The notes: generated by a model not told the origin, from the sequence alone. A DNA stretch of 64,000 bases from Hyperoplus lanceolatus (GCA_026929865.2 CM049416.1:8538501-8602500); one strand, 5' to 3'. Positions 27,209 through 42,885 are shown, counted from the stretch's first letter. Program-made: numbers and translations.

Positions 27209-27718
27209 GTTCGCTGATGAAATGCGATATAAAAGTAAATACAGTTCAAAGTTAGCTGTAATAATGCTGTGTAAACCGCATAACGACGCAATTCAGGTGT
27301 CAAAACCACGGTAAAGTTCACCAATTCCAATGGTAAACTGGTCCAACTGTCTCTCTAGTACTGACAAACGGAAGCGTTTTGATTTTTGACAGCTTGCGGT
27401 CCGCTTCGAAAACCTGCTCGGTGCGGAACACTCTTTTATAATGATTAGTTCCTAATCGTGATAAACCGTTTTGCATCACACTCCTATTAGAAAGTACCCG
27501 CCTTAATTATACATATGATTTGGTTTAACTTTAGATTTTTTAATATGACCTTTTTTTTCTCTCATGGAGGTATTTTCCTTAATATGGAACTTTCCTCTGC
27601 AGCGGTGTCACCGTGTTATGGTTCCCCTCATGTACGGACCAACCATACGGACGGACGCTCACGTGAAACTCGGAAAGTCGGGATTTGTTTGTGATATTTC
27701 GCTAAAGTTTCTTGCAGA
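27209..27718. promoter_or_regulatory. Divergent ALG10/TPRKB promoter interval
   Basis: The two start codons are 510 bp apart in opposite directions. The interval has CpG-containing patches (cttgcggtccgcttcg, acggacggacgctcacg) and no obvious TATA box placed for both genes, as expected of a bidirectional housekeeping promoter. Transcription starts are not determined. Confidence 0.6.
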
Positions 27719-29163
27719 ATGCATTTAACGCAGGAGCTGGAGCTTTTCCCCGACCAAAGAGTTACTCAAATGCTTTTCAAAGACGTTAAAAACGCCACAG
27801 AGTTGAGACAGAGCGCGGTGGAGGGGAAAATAAACGGTGCACTGATCAACCCAACGATGGTGAGGTGTTTTTAGCTTTAGCTACGTAGCATGCTAGCTGT
27901 GTCAACGACTGCGTGCTCGTTAGTTTATCCTAAATTGGAAGTAATAAATAAGTTTGTTTTTTCCTTGGTAGCTGGTGCATCCTTTCCAGGTCCTGGTAGC
28001 TGCTAATAAGGCGGTTCACTTACAGAACATTGGGAAGATGAAGACGAGAAGTTTATACTCCGAAATCATCTTCAACCTGTCGCCTACTAATAATGTGAGG
28101 AACAGAAACTTTCTCTCTATATTGTATATTATTGTCCATTTTTTTCCATTCAACAATGAGTTGATAATTTCCTGTATCATATTTTTGGGCGCTTAAATGT
28201 TTAATGTTTTTTAACCTTTAATAAGAATGAACAGTGGTAACTGCACAATTAGATAGGCTCATAAAAAGGAGATGCATTTTTTTTTATTACTTTAATTTTA
28301 AATGACTTGAAATAAAATAATGACAAATTAAAAAAACAAAAACACTTTAAAAAAAATTTGAATTAGATCTTCTTACTTTTCCACTGGACAAAATAAGTCA
28401 TGGTAAATGCACAATATTCCCTCAATACTTGATATTATTTATCTCTACAGTGGTATTTGGTTATTGTAAAATTCATATTTAATTTCATTAGTGGCATTAC
28501 AAAAGTCTTAAATCAATAAGCTGTAGTAACCCTGTTCTAAGTCTCTTACTTGCACTGGATTGAACTGCCAACTAAACAGCCATAATGCATATGAATGAAT
28601 CAATAACTAAAATGAATATGTGTGTCCGCCTTCCCCTTACCACAGATCTCAGAGGCTTTTAAAAGGTTTGGAATCTCTGACGGTGACAGCTCTGTCATGG
28701 TGGTTCTGGTTCACGACAAAGAAGAGTCACAGCTTCCTTCAGACATAGCAGACATGGTGAAGGGACGGCAGGTTGCAGTTGAAGACATATCCTCGCTATC
28801 GGACCACGCAAAGATCAAAAAGGTTTAAGATCCATACCCTCAGTCCTTATAATGCAAACTTCTGTCTTCTTTACAACAAACACACTAATTTTTATTATTT
28901 ATTTTTTAGTCTTTATTTTACCAGGCAAGAATTGCTTGAGATCAAATGACCTCTTTTTAATTTCAAAAGAAGAGTACTGCTTTATTTTGAAAGAACTCGC
29001 ACCTACAGCCTTGGTTGCTAAATGGCTTTGAGTAGCATGTCTTCTAATCCTGCCCATTTCTTTTCTTTTCTCTCAGCTGTATAAAGTCACTCCCTTTGAG
29101 GAGAAGTGTGGGACCCTGCTGGATGCTGTTGTGCTCAGGATGGCCACCAAGGATGTCATGTAA
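27719..29163 (+). CDS. tprkb: TPRKB (Cgi121 homologue), KEOPS/EKC complex subunit
   Basis: TPRKB binds the TP53RK (Bud32) kinase in the KEOPS complex, which makes N6-threonylcarbamoyladenosine at position 37 of ANN-decoding tRNAs. Four coding exons, 27719-27859, 27972-28094, 28646-28822 and 29077-29163, all in phase 0, give 175 residues, the same length as human. Recognisable blocks are [71 protein letters not shown] and the C-terminal [17 protein letters not shown]. The exon 3 donor is a rather weak AAG/GTTTAA; the others are canonical. It is divergent with ALG10 and convergent with the dehydratase-like gene downstream. Confidence 0.96.
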
Positions 29164-29597
29164 CTACAACAGGACAAAAAAGGACTTCTATTAGGACTGG
29201 ATTTTCTGCTGTTGGTCCCCAAAAGACTGCAAACACTGGCAGAAAAAGTCACATTCTCTGTACGCCGACCTCATGCTCCCTAGTCGAAAAGAAAATACAC
29301 TTTATTATTCGTGTATCTCCTCATGGACCTTACCGTTTTTTCTCTCTCTCCAAACATTTTTCTATTTAGTCATTAGAATCTGAGAGGTATGGGAAATGTT
29401 TGAGAGGAAGTTTGGATAGTCATGCCTTATTCCCACTCATTCTTTTCATGCTTCTCAGTCTTTTCTCAGGTGTGTTCTGTGGGGTTTTTGACACAAGAGG
29501 GCAGTAACAAGGATTGACATTTTTCAAATCGTTATCTACAACATCAAAACTCAGTCAAGGTTCATTTCAGTTGGAACCTGTCAGCCTAGAAGAGAAT

Positions 29598-29603
29598 AAT
29601 AAA
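29598..29603 (+). terminator. Candidate TPRKB polyadenylation signal
   Basis: AATAAA (inside aataataaatgtacag) lies 435 bp after the TPRKB stop codon and is followed by a GT/T-rich stretch (tttgactttgttcttt). Confidence 0.6.
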
Positions 29604-29803
29604 TGTACAGTTTGACTTTGTTCTTTAAAATCATCTTGAGTTACATGTTTTAGATACTAACAATTTCCAACCAATGGAAAGCATTATCACTCCGACCTGG
29701 ATGTTTACTTCTACCCTGAACAGTTGGGTTTGCTTTCATTATCAGATTTTTGGAGTTCAGATAGAGATTAGCATCATACTCTCTTTGAAATGTGATTGAG
29801 GTG

Positions 29804-29809
29804 TTTATT
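29804..29809 (-). terminator. Candidate polyadenylation signal of the dehydratase-like gene
   Basis: TTTATT on the plus strand reads AATAAA on the minus strand, 340 bp beyond that gene's stop codon. If used, the two convergent transcripts end about 170 bp apart. Confidence 0.45.
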
Positions 29810-30148
29810 AAAAACAGACTGCATTGACATTGAAAAAAAAACATGTACATTGATTAGCTTGTCGCGAGTTTGGCACTTTAAATGCTTCAGTCAAGAGATT
29901 ATGGTTGTAAAAAATTCACAGTAGTGTCAATAGATAAACTCATTTCATCGTGACTCATCTCCTTCTAAATCAAACGCTGTGTTACATCAGCTGCCTCACA
30001 TAGTTAAGACTGATTGTGTATAGAAACAAAATGGCACTGAAAATACAGAGTCTTTCCACATTCAAAGATCTGGGTAGTAAACTATGAAGAAACATTGTGT
30101 AAAATGCATCTAGGAAAAAGGTAAAGACACACAGGCGTGTACATTTTG

Positions 30149-32306
30149 TCAGTCCGGGAAGTTGGCGAGCTCGTCTTTCCCGACGTTCCCTCCGCTGAGG
30201 ATACACACCACGTTCTTCCCCTCCAGCTCCGGTATCTTTCCGTTAACGATGGCGGCAAACGCAGCTGTACCGGATGGCTCCACTACCAGACCTGACCTGT
30301 AGAGGGCAGACACTGACGCCTTGATCTCCTCATCGCTCACTAGCACGATCCCCTCCACATAACGCTGGCACAGCTCGAAGGGCAGAGTGCCTGCAAAGGA
30401 AAAGGTGTGAGGTGCAAATGACAAGCACTTACTGAAACAAATGCATCATAGATATTTCCCAAACAATTTTAATATGTGCTTTACTTTGTTGGACACCATA
30501 GGGGGAAGGAATATCAGAATGGAAAAATTATAGATTCTTCTTGTGTTTCGACACAAGAACTACACCATCTTAGTAAAGTAGATTAATAACTGACCACTAA
30601 GAGTTTAAAGGTGAAGGCAACGATTCTGGAGAATGCTTGTTGTCGAAATCACTATGTGTGAAAATGAGTGAATATCTCCTCACGATCCGCTACCTGCCTA
30701 GTGCCTACATATGTGTGCGCTGAAAAAACCCCAGTGATAATACACAGCCTAGGCTCTGTAAAGGGCATGTTTAGCTACAATGGGCCCCTTTGTTTACATA
30801 CCAGTTTTCAGAGCCTATGCCTGCAGTACGGCCAAGTAGAGTATCGTGAGGTTATATTCACTGATTTTGACAAAAAAGTGAAACAAGTGTTCTCCAAAAT
30901 TGCAGACGTCACCTTTTAATTGAGAGAAACATTGATATGAACAGCATGCAGGATACCTGCAAAAGGTGGTGCCAGTCCGGAGGCTATGCTCTTGGTGTCC
31001 ATGCCCACTGGCTTCTTCTCGATAAAGCTTCTGTACATGGTGCAAGCTGAGTTGCAAACAGAAACAAAATTCCATATTTGGGCGGAGCTATTCGAACACA
31101 TGAAGCTTGATTATCTTTATCTTTTATGTCAGCTTTTACCTCCTTCTGGTTCCACGCCATAGATTCTGGTCTTCTCACATCCAGACAGTTTGATGGCAGC
31201 AGCTACTCCAGCCAGCAGCCCCCCTCCACCACAACACACCACCACCACATCAGGCTCAGGCATCACCTCCAGCACCTCTAGACCCAGACTAGACACACAC
31301 AGAGGTTTAAATCTATAGGCTTAAACGCTGGTAAGTTTGAATTACAATGGAATAAAACACAGGAATACGGAACTAAAGTGGGACTTAGTAATATTATTAT
31401 AATTATACAACTAATTCATAGTATATTTATTAAAATAGAGTGAGACGTGCTGTGGTAGAATGGTGCAGTTTTGGTTATTGAGCCTCTGTCCAGCCAAGTG
31501 ACGGACTTACCATCAGGCAAAGATAGGCAGTTGCCTGGGGGCCATAGCTAACATTGGGGAGTAGAACAAGGGATGTGGAGGGCCCTGTGCATGTGTTTGC
31601 CTTAGGTCCCATAATGAGTAAATGGGCCGTTGGTCCAGCCCTGAGTGTACAGTACCTGGCATGTCCTGCTATCAGATCCAGGTCATCATAGGAGTGCAGG
31701 AAGCTCATGTTGTCATCCTGAACACAGCGGTTCACCACATTCATCAGACAGGTGGTGGGAACTCGCTCCACCTCCACCCCGAAACTCTGAGGACCAGAAT
31801 CCCACATTATTATTACAGTCTCAATACAGCTAAACAAGTTTGAATTCAGCCAACCAATCACCTTTCACCTGTATGAGGATGGATCTGGACACTGGGGCAG
31901 TCTCTGGCATCACCACCTTGCCCTTTGAGCCGTAGTGTTTGGAGGCGTACGCAAAAGACTTCCCATAGTTCCCTGCAGACATGGTGACAAAGGGACCGCC
32001 CTGGGGTCTCCTGGCAAACTGATTGGACACACCTCTGATCTTGAAGGACCCTTAGATAAAAAAGTTAGACAGTTATTTAGCGTGAGACATGCAGGACATG
32101 GCTGCAACACAGGCTTTGTCCCTCTCACCGGTTCTCTGCATGTTCTCCAGTTTGATGTGGATGTTGCAGTGTGTGTTGAGAGGCAGGCTGGTCTGGCCCC
32201 AGGGGATCATGGGAGTGTGGATGACCCCCAGTGGGCTGTTCTTCACCGTCTCCCTAGCTTCTCTCAGGAGATCCAGGGATACGGCGTCTGCAGACACCTC
32301 ACCCAT
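30149..32306 (-). CDS. Serine/threonine dehydratase - serine racemase family PLP enzyme
   Basis: A fold-type II pyridoxal-phosphate enzyme. Seven coding exons (32129-32306, 31869-32050, 31656-31786, 31140-31288, 30957-31046 and 30149-30390, with the first starting at ATG exactly after a CAG acceptor; six segments are listed because no coding exon was found further 5') join in consistent phases to 323 residues; human serine racemase has 340. Signatures: SFKIRG with the PLP Schiff-base lysine at residue 63, SAGNYG (84-89) as the substrate-carboxylate loop, CGGGGLLAG (183-191) as the phosphate-binding loop, and LSGGNVG near the C terminus. The position equivalent to the racemase base Ser84 is Ala85, and the position equivalent to metal ligand Asp216 is Thr216. 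An ammonia-lyase (dehydratase) role is therefore more likely than racemase. Family certain; exact orthologue not. Confidence 0.85.
30605..30905. repeat. Probable MITE fragment in an intron of the dehydratase-like gene
   Basis: The block beginning gtttaaaggtgaaggcaacg and containing tatctcctcacgatccgcta resembles non-autonomous element fragments frequent in fish introns. The ends do not pair clearly, so this is tentative. Confidence 0.35.
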
Positions 32307-32953
32307 CTGCGACAGGGACACACAATTTAATGTTAGGGATACATAATGCATTGTGTAGCCACCATTATAGGATGATATGAAAAATAAAAGTACTGCATCT
32401 TTTTTTAACGTTTTATATAGGATTTCACACATACCCAAACTCCCATTAATTTTCTGTGCAACATACGAAAAATAGTCTAAATGGTCATATAATTAGGTAG
32501 CTGTAACTTAAAAATCTATAATGGTCAATGCACTGGACGTAATGTGAGCAGCCAACGCACACTTCCAGATTTATATTTAAAAACAACCTAAAGAGCGTCG
32601 AAATGACTAAACCTTACTTTAAACTAAAGAGTCGTTAAGCTGCCCATAACAAATATACATCTTGAGTCAATTCATCCCATTTCCCACTGACCTTATTATT
32701 TGTTTGGATTTTTCTGCCGCTTCACTAAAGTGACAGCTCCGAGATATGTTTACTGTGTCGCAAGTTTTACGGCTCCCACCAGCAGCAGCGCGGGTTCCGC
32801 TTTGAAATTTGTTTCTAGTCGGACCCTTATTGTCACACCCAACCGCAAACATGGCTGTCGTTATGAGTGACAGTGGAGAGCAGTTAGCTAACTTTTCTTA
32901 GTTTCATAGGAAAAACAGCATTGACGAAAAACTTGCAATATAATATTTAAAAC
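32307..32953. promoter_or_regulatory. Divergent promoter interval, dehydratase-like gene / TRMU
   Basis: Start codons lie 647 bp apart, head to head. A good minus-strand donor (AATAAG/GTCAGT, exon end about 32692) suggests a 5' UTR exon of the dehydratase-like gene between about 32692 and 32860. An upstream ATG on that strand at 32852 would be out of frame with the main ATG at 32306, supporting the latter as the start. CpG-containing sequence (agcagcgcgggttccg, about 32783) lies between the genes. Confidence 0.5.
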
Positions 32954-36542
<3,589 letters not shown>

Positions 36543-38020
36543 GAAGACCTAGCAGCACGGCCGTGTGGAAGTCAGCTCTGTCCGGTACATTAGCTAGCAC
36601 CCTCTCTGTTAAGATAGACTGTCCTTTGTGAAACAGGGCCTGTTCTGGAGGCTGGAAACGGTTGATAGTTTTTAAACGTGGACCTGATATCAGCATTGAA
36701 AAACACAAGGACTAAAGGGCTGATTTCTGTGCCAACTTTAGTATTTTTTGCGTTTAATACTATGAAGTTAGCTGCTATGATAAACCATCTGCATCCAAGC
36801 CAAAGTGTCATGAGAAGGTTTAGCGAGTAATAGTAACCTCGTTTTGAACAGGACCTTTCCTAACATCCCTAAATAGTTTTACACTGACAACACAGTATGC
36901 AGCTTTCTCTTTGTAATATATTTGAGGTTTCCTGAATGTTGATGATGTCACTCAATCTGACCTGCATCTTTGCATCAGGTTATTTAAGGGAAAAAATAAG
37001 ACTGTTAGATAATTGATCTGGTATATGTATGTAAAAAGCTCTTATCTTAAAATCCATGCTGGATTATTGCAAAAAATAGCAGTTATCTTCCCGGACTGCA
37101 GTCAATGGAAGTAAGTGAAAAATATCAACTCAAACTTTTATATGGAGAGTTTGTATCTCCTTATAGAACTCGGTGTGGACTGGGAGAAAGGTGTTTTTAT
37201 TGTATTGTGAGGGACCCTGGGAAATGGAGGCATGGCGGGTTATGGTGGTGCGCGCATCAAAGCTTTCAGAGTTCCTTGATGCTCCAGGGACGGTGGACTT
37301 GACTGTGAAACAATGTTTTCTGCTTGGTGTTCCAATGGGATTCAGAATTGTCCTTTACTGTAGCATCATCTCTGATGAGGTTCTTGTTTTCCATGAATTA
37401 GCCTTCCACCTTTTTTCCAAGTGAGTGTCCCACCCTGCCTTTCTTTTGTCATGACGTTTAAACTCCGGCTGCGTCCAGCTTTAGTATTTGATGTCTACAG
37501 CACATTGGGGATCAATATGTTAATTATTATTATTTTTGTATGTTCTTTGACTAAATTAAATTCATTCTTTAGTATCAAAGTAACAACAAAGTACTCTATA
37601 GTCGCTCTGCACCAATTTGTATGTTCATAATTACCGGTATGTTCATAAACCAGTTTGGTAACATGACGAGTTAACACACGATTGCAACTGAATAATATAA
37701 TACTTCTTGTTATTTAGCACGTTTACATACATCAGACACATTTTGGGACAGCTCATAACTGAATTTGCTGGTTGGTTCAATTGTTCTATATAATTTAAAC
37801 TACAATTAGATGGTGAAAATGGTAATTACTCAACTGTTTTATACTGTCTATGCACATTCTAAGAATATGTTGTTTTAAATCATTTTAAAAAAAAAACATT
37901 TTAAAGTGCCTCTTCCCTTTAGATAGGATCTCTGCATGTTGTGAAAAAAGAGTTCTCCCATAACTTCAAACTGTAAATACTTGAACCTTTATTTAATGAG
38001 TGAATAAATCTTAACCGAAC
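36543..38020 (+). other. TRMU 3' UTR (probable)
   Basis: A non-coding stretch after the TRMU stop. It runs to an AATAAA at 38003-38008 followed by a GT-rich element (gtgatgtgttggctta), a well-formed cleavage site. Open frames of up to 83 residues here are not supported by any family resemblance. Confidence 0.6.
38003..38008 (+). terminator. Candidate TRMU polyadenylation signal
   Basis: AATAAA with a GU-rich downstream element about 20-30 bp later. It gives a 3' UTR of about 1.5 kb and leaves roughly 1.3 kb before the CELSR1 start codon. Confidence 0.6.
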
Positions 38021-39350
38021 AAGTGATGTGTTGGCTTATTTTTCATTGCCTCGTCTACCTAAATATTGCATTCAGAGTCAATATACTTGGGGGAGAAATG
38101 GTACGCAATTGTACATTGGTGGTTCTACAGATTTATTCCACAAGGGGGCGCCATTACACAAGATTAACGTCCAGGGTGAACCTGTTCTCCTCAGGTCAGC
38201 ATTGTTTTGTACTAACAACATAACGTATATCTGTATGATTTCAAAGTATACAAATTTGACATTATCATAATGTGTGTTAACCTGGATTAGATAGCATTTG
38301 AGGTCATTTAAAAAAAAAAAGTTCCCTGTTGGTCATCTATCGGCTTCAAACTGGTCTAGGCTACTTTTCTGAAAAAAAAACAAAAAAAAAACTAAGGTGA
38401 TCAGAGTGTCATACAAACAACACTTATAATAGTAACATCATAATTATTGATATAGCCTTACATTACAAAATTATCCAAAAAAAATGACAGAGAGAATTAA
38501 CCAATTCATGTAGACTACAAGAAAGGGCTATCTCAAATTTGTGACTAAAATTGAATCATTTTTCTAAGCTTATTTGGACGAAGTTGTGCTAATTTTCTGA
38601 GAAAATATGCTATTCTCAAATGATTATTGGCTAATTACCTTTCAACAATCTTTGTTCGTAATATTAAATAAAATAATTTGTCCATTAACAAAAATCATTC
38701 CAAGGGTTATTAACCCGTAAGACTTGTATATGTTTCGCTAGAAAGTCATTTGAGTGATGGTGTTATACATGTGTGTCTATAACTGGAAAAGTAGCAGCTG
38801 AAACATTCAACATCATTTACCAGGATTGTGGACTGTTTTATGTCTTCTTTATGCCCCATCACTGCTTACAACTACTTAAACACACAACAGTTGCAGAGGA
38901 AGCGACACTCGAGCACGCATTAGGAATTTTACTCAACTATCCACCCTATTGTAATAACAATGCACTTGCGCGCATTGGTCACCCGGTCAGGGCCACTTCC
39001 TAAATCTCCATGAGAAAGGAAAAAAAAGGCTCCCCCCTGTGAAAGCGTCCCGAGGGGGGGACACAGCAGGTTTATGGTAATAAGTCTCTGAGGAGGAGAG
39101 CAAAAGGAGGAGTAGGAGGCGGAGGAGAGCCACGGAGCCATTTTGTACTCATTTTAAACTCAGTGTGGGTTAACGCAGCCGCTGCGCACCGTGGATACAG
39201 TGATACTATGGATACCAAGCGACTTTTCCTGCGTTGAAACTTCACCATGAGGGACAAAAGTAAAGCGCGGTGTTGGGAGAGGGAGAGTTAATGCCCTTGT
39301 GGTTGGACTTTCGGTGAAGTTGAATGGGGGATTTTGCCCGTTTAAAAGCC
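38021..39350 (+). promoter_or_regulatory. CELSR1 upstream region and 5' leader
   Basis: AT-rich sequence to about 38900 gives way to GC-richer sequence from about 38970. Near 39090-39140 there is a purine-rich ggaggagagcaaaaggagga-type tract, then CpG-containing leader sequence (cgcagccgctgcgcaccgtg, 39174-39193). ATGs upstream of the preferred start occur at 39247, 39292 and 39324; only the last is in frame with CELSR1. The transcription start is not determined. Confidence 0.5.
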
Positions 39351-42300
39351 ATGGAACTATCGATGTATTGGATGTTGGTTTGTGTCCTGTTAAGCGTGCC
39401 GTTTACGGGATGTTTGGAGTTACACCTTTCAGAGACTTTACAGCCCGGGACCCCTTTGGCAAACCTGTCGCTCGGCCCCGGATGGACTTATAAAATCGAC
39501 AGGACTTTATCCACTAAATACGCGACAAACTTTCTCCAAGTTGAGAGGCACGATGGAGTTATCCGTCTGTCCCACAAAGTTCGCTGTGCGCACACACAGA
39601 GGAACCCGGCGCCTGTTTATTTCAGAACAGGTTCCTCATCGTCTGGAGACGTTATTCTCACACAGTTCAATGTGTTTGTCCACGGCCAGGACTGTTTTAT
39701 TAAATACAAGAGAAAGAAAGCGTCAGGTAAGCCGGACATTCACATTAAACACCTTTCAAAACTGGAGGCAACTTCCTGCTTGCCCGCAGGTAAATTGCTT
39801 TTGAATGTCACAGAACTATTGCCTGTCTTTATGCGGACCATCGCCTTTTTGGACAGCGTTTGTGTTGGAGAGGATTTGGCCGCAGTGTTCAGGCGCGGGG
39901 ATTTGTTCTTGGCCAGTGAGTTGTGTCTTGGGCACAGAGGACAGCCCGAGGTGAATTTGCACTGCGCGCTGCACAGCTCTCCAGGCGGCACGCTCTCTGT
40001 GCAGCTGAGCCTGAAGCTTGTGAAAGTGCCCGATCAAAGTGAGTCCTTCTCAGAAACCGTCCAGAGCAAGTTCGACAAATTGATCCACAGGGGCAAGCGT
40101 CAGGCAAACGCTGCTCCCCAGTTCCACCTCCCCAACTATCAGGTGTCCGTGCCCGAGAACGAGCCTACGGGCACGCGAGTTATCACCCTGAAAGCCACAG
40201 ACCCGGATGATGGAGAGGCAGGGCGGCTGGAATACACCATGGAAGCCTTGTTTGACAGCAGGTCCAATGACTTTTTCGATATCGACTCTCAGACAGGGAG
40301 CATTACAACCGTCCAGCCACTAGACAGAGAAGTCAAAAACACTCATGTTTTTAAGGTCATTGTGACTGACTATGGCTCTCCTCAAAGATCTGCCACTTCT
40401 TACCTCACTGTCACTGTGAGTGACACTAATGACCACAGCCCTGTGTTTGAGCAAACTGAGTACAGTGTCAGCATTCGGGAGAATGTAGAGGTGGGATTTG
40501 AAGTGATGACAATCAGGGCCACCGATGGGGACGCTCCTTCCAACGCCAATATGATTTATAAAATTGTGAATGGTGATGGAGTGAATTCTGGGTTTGAAAT
40601 CGACTCCCGCACCGGCCTGGTGAGGATCAGAGAGCGGCCCGACAGGGAAACCTGGGCCAAGTACCAGCTGATTGTTGAGGCCAACGACCAAGGCAAAGAC
40701 CCAGGCCCCCGCAGTGCCACCGCCACGGTCAATATCAACGTGGAAGACGAGAATGATAATTACCCACAGTTCAGTGAAAAGAGATATGTGGTGAAGGTCC
40801 CTGAGAATGTGGCAGTCAACAAGAAAGTCATCCAGGTGGAAGCTACGGACAAAGATGAGGGGAACAACGCCAAAGTTCATTACAGCATCATCAGTGGCAA
40901 TGTGAAAGGACAGTTCTACATTCACTCCCCCACCGGAGTAATTGAGGTCATCAATCCCCTGGACTATGAGATCATTCGGGAGTATAATTTGTATATTAAG
41001 GCTCAGGACGGTGGCAGGCCTCCTCGGATAAATAGCACAGGGATGGTGGTGGTGCAAGTGGTGGATGTGAACGACAACGCCCCCATGTTTGTCAGCACTC
41101 CCTTCCAGGCTTCTGTGTTGGAAAACGTGGCCATTGGTTACTCCGTGATCCACATCCAAGCAATTGATGGTGATTCAGGAGAAAATGCACGTTTGGAATA
41201 CAGGTTAACTGACACTACGCCTGGTTTCCCCTTCATCATCAACAACAGTACCGGCTGGATTACAGTACGTGAGGAGCTTGACAGGGAGACCACTGACTTC
41301 TACACCTTCGGCGTGGAGGCCAGAGATAATGGGATACCTGTGATGTCCTCCTCAGCCAGCGTCAGCATCACGGTGCTTGACGTCAACGACAACGTGCCCA
41401 CCTTTACAGAGAAGATCTACTCGCTCAAGATCAATGAAGATGCTGTTGTGGGGACCAGCGTGCTGACAATGACAGCCGTGGATAGGGACGTCAACAGCGT
41501 GGTGACTTATCAGATCTCCAGTGGCAACACCAGGAACCGCTTTGCCATCACTAGCCAGAGCGGCGGTGGTCTCATCACCTTAGCCCTCCCCTTGGACTAC
41601 AAGCAGGAACGCCAGTATGTCCTGACTGTCACCGCCAGTGATGGAACTCGCTATGACACTGCTCAGGTGTTTATCAATGTGACCGACGCCAACACACACC
41701 GTCCTGTCTTCCAAAGTGCCAACTATCAGGTGATGATCAGTGAGGAGAAACCAGTGGGCTCCACGGTGGTGGTTATCAGTGCGACGGATGAAGACACGGG
41801 GGAAAATGCTCGAATCACGTATGTGATGGAGGACAATGTTCCTCAGTTTAAAATTGACCCAGATACAGGTGCCATCACAACACAAATGGAGATTGATTAT
41901 GAAGACCAGGCTTCCTACACATTAGCCATTATTGCGTCAGATAATGGCATCCCTCAGAAATCTGATACCACTTACGTGGAGATTATCATCCTTGATGCCA
42001 ATGATAATACACCTCAGTTTATTAGGGATAGGTACCAGGGGACTGTATTTGAAGATGCACCTGTCTACACCAGCGTTCTCCAGATCTCTGCTTCAGATAG
42101 GGACTCTGGCTCCAACGGCAGGCTGAGCTATACGTTTCAGGGTGGAGATGACGGAGATGGAGACTTCTTCATAGAGACTTACTCTGGCATCATCAGAACT
42201 GCTCGCAAATTGGACCGTGAGAATGTACCTGTTTATAACCTGAAGGCCTTTGCTGTCGATAAGGGGATTCCACCTCTGAAAGCAGCTGTTCCCATCCATG

Positions 42301-42885
42301 TGGTTGTCCAAGACATAAATGACAATGCTCCAGTGTTTGAGAAGGATGAGCTGTTCATTGACGTGGAGGAGAACAGCCCGGTTGGGTCCGTCGTGGCCCG
42401 GATCACTGCCACCGACCCTGACGAGGGCACCAACGCTCAGATCATGTACCAGATCGTAGAAGGGAATTTTCCAGAAATTTTCCAGCTGGACATTTTTAAC
42501 GGTGACCTCACTGCACTCACAGACCTGGATTATGAGAAAAAAACAGAGTATGTCATTGTGGTGCAGGCCACCTCAGCACCACTAGTGAGTCGGGCCACTG
42601 TGCACATCCGCCTTGTTGACATGAATGACAATAAGCCGGTGCTACACGACTTTGAGATTATTTTCAACAACTACATCACCAACAAATCCAACAGCTTCCC
42701 ATCAGGAATAATAGGAAAGGTACCAGCTCACGACCCGGATGTGTCAGATAAACTACGGTACAAGTTTGAATCTGGAAATGAGCTAAATCTGCTGCTGTTG
42801 AACGAGGACACTGGGGATCTGAGATTGAGCAGGGACCTTGACAACGACCGGACCCTGGAAGCACCTATGACCATTTCCGTCTCAG
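39351..42885 (+). CDS. celsr1: CELSR1 (Flamingo family cadherin adhesion GPCR), first coding exon
   Basis: CELSR1 is a plasma-membrane seven-pass cadherin that aligns planar cell polarity by homophilic contact with Frizzled/Vangl partners. This exon encodes 1178 residues plus one base, ending GTCTCAG/GTAAGA. The chosen ATG (GCCATGG context) gives the signal peptide MELSMYWMLVCVLLSVPFTG; an in-frame ATG nine codons earlier (39324) is in a poorer context. A Cys-containing N-terminal region is followed by a furin-like RGKR (247-250), then cadherin repeats ending near residues 366, 474, 580, 685, 787, 890, 996 and 1098, and a partial ninth. LDRE and DxNDN calcium motifs recur; EC5 ends in the divergent DANTH. 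SSNGxxGGDDGDGDFF-type and NNYITNKSNSFP blocks match CELSR1. A copy-specific suffix (a/b) cannot be assigned. The EGF, laminin-G and GPCR parts lie beyond the window. Confidence 0.95.

Noticed and set aside
40320-41159. 279-residue minus-strand open frame
   Set aside because: It is the shadow of the CELSR1 cadherin repeats on the opposite strand.
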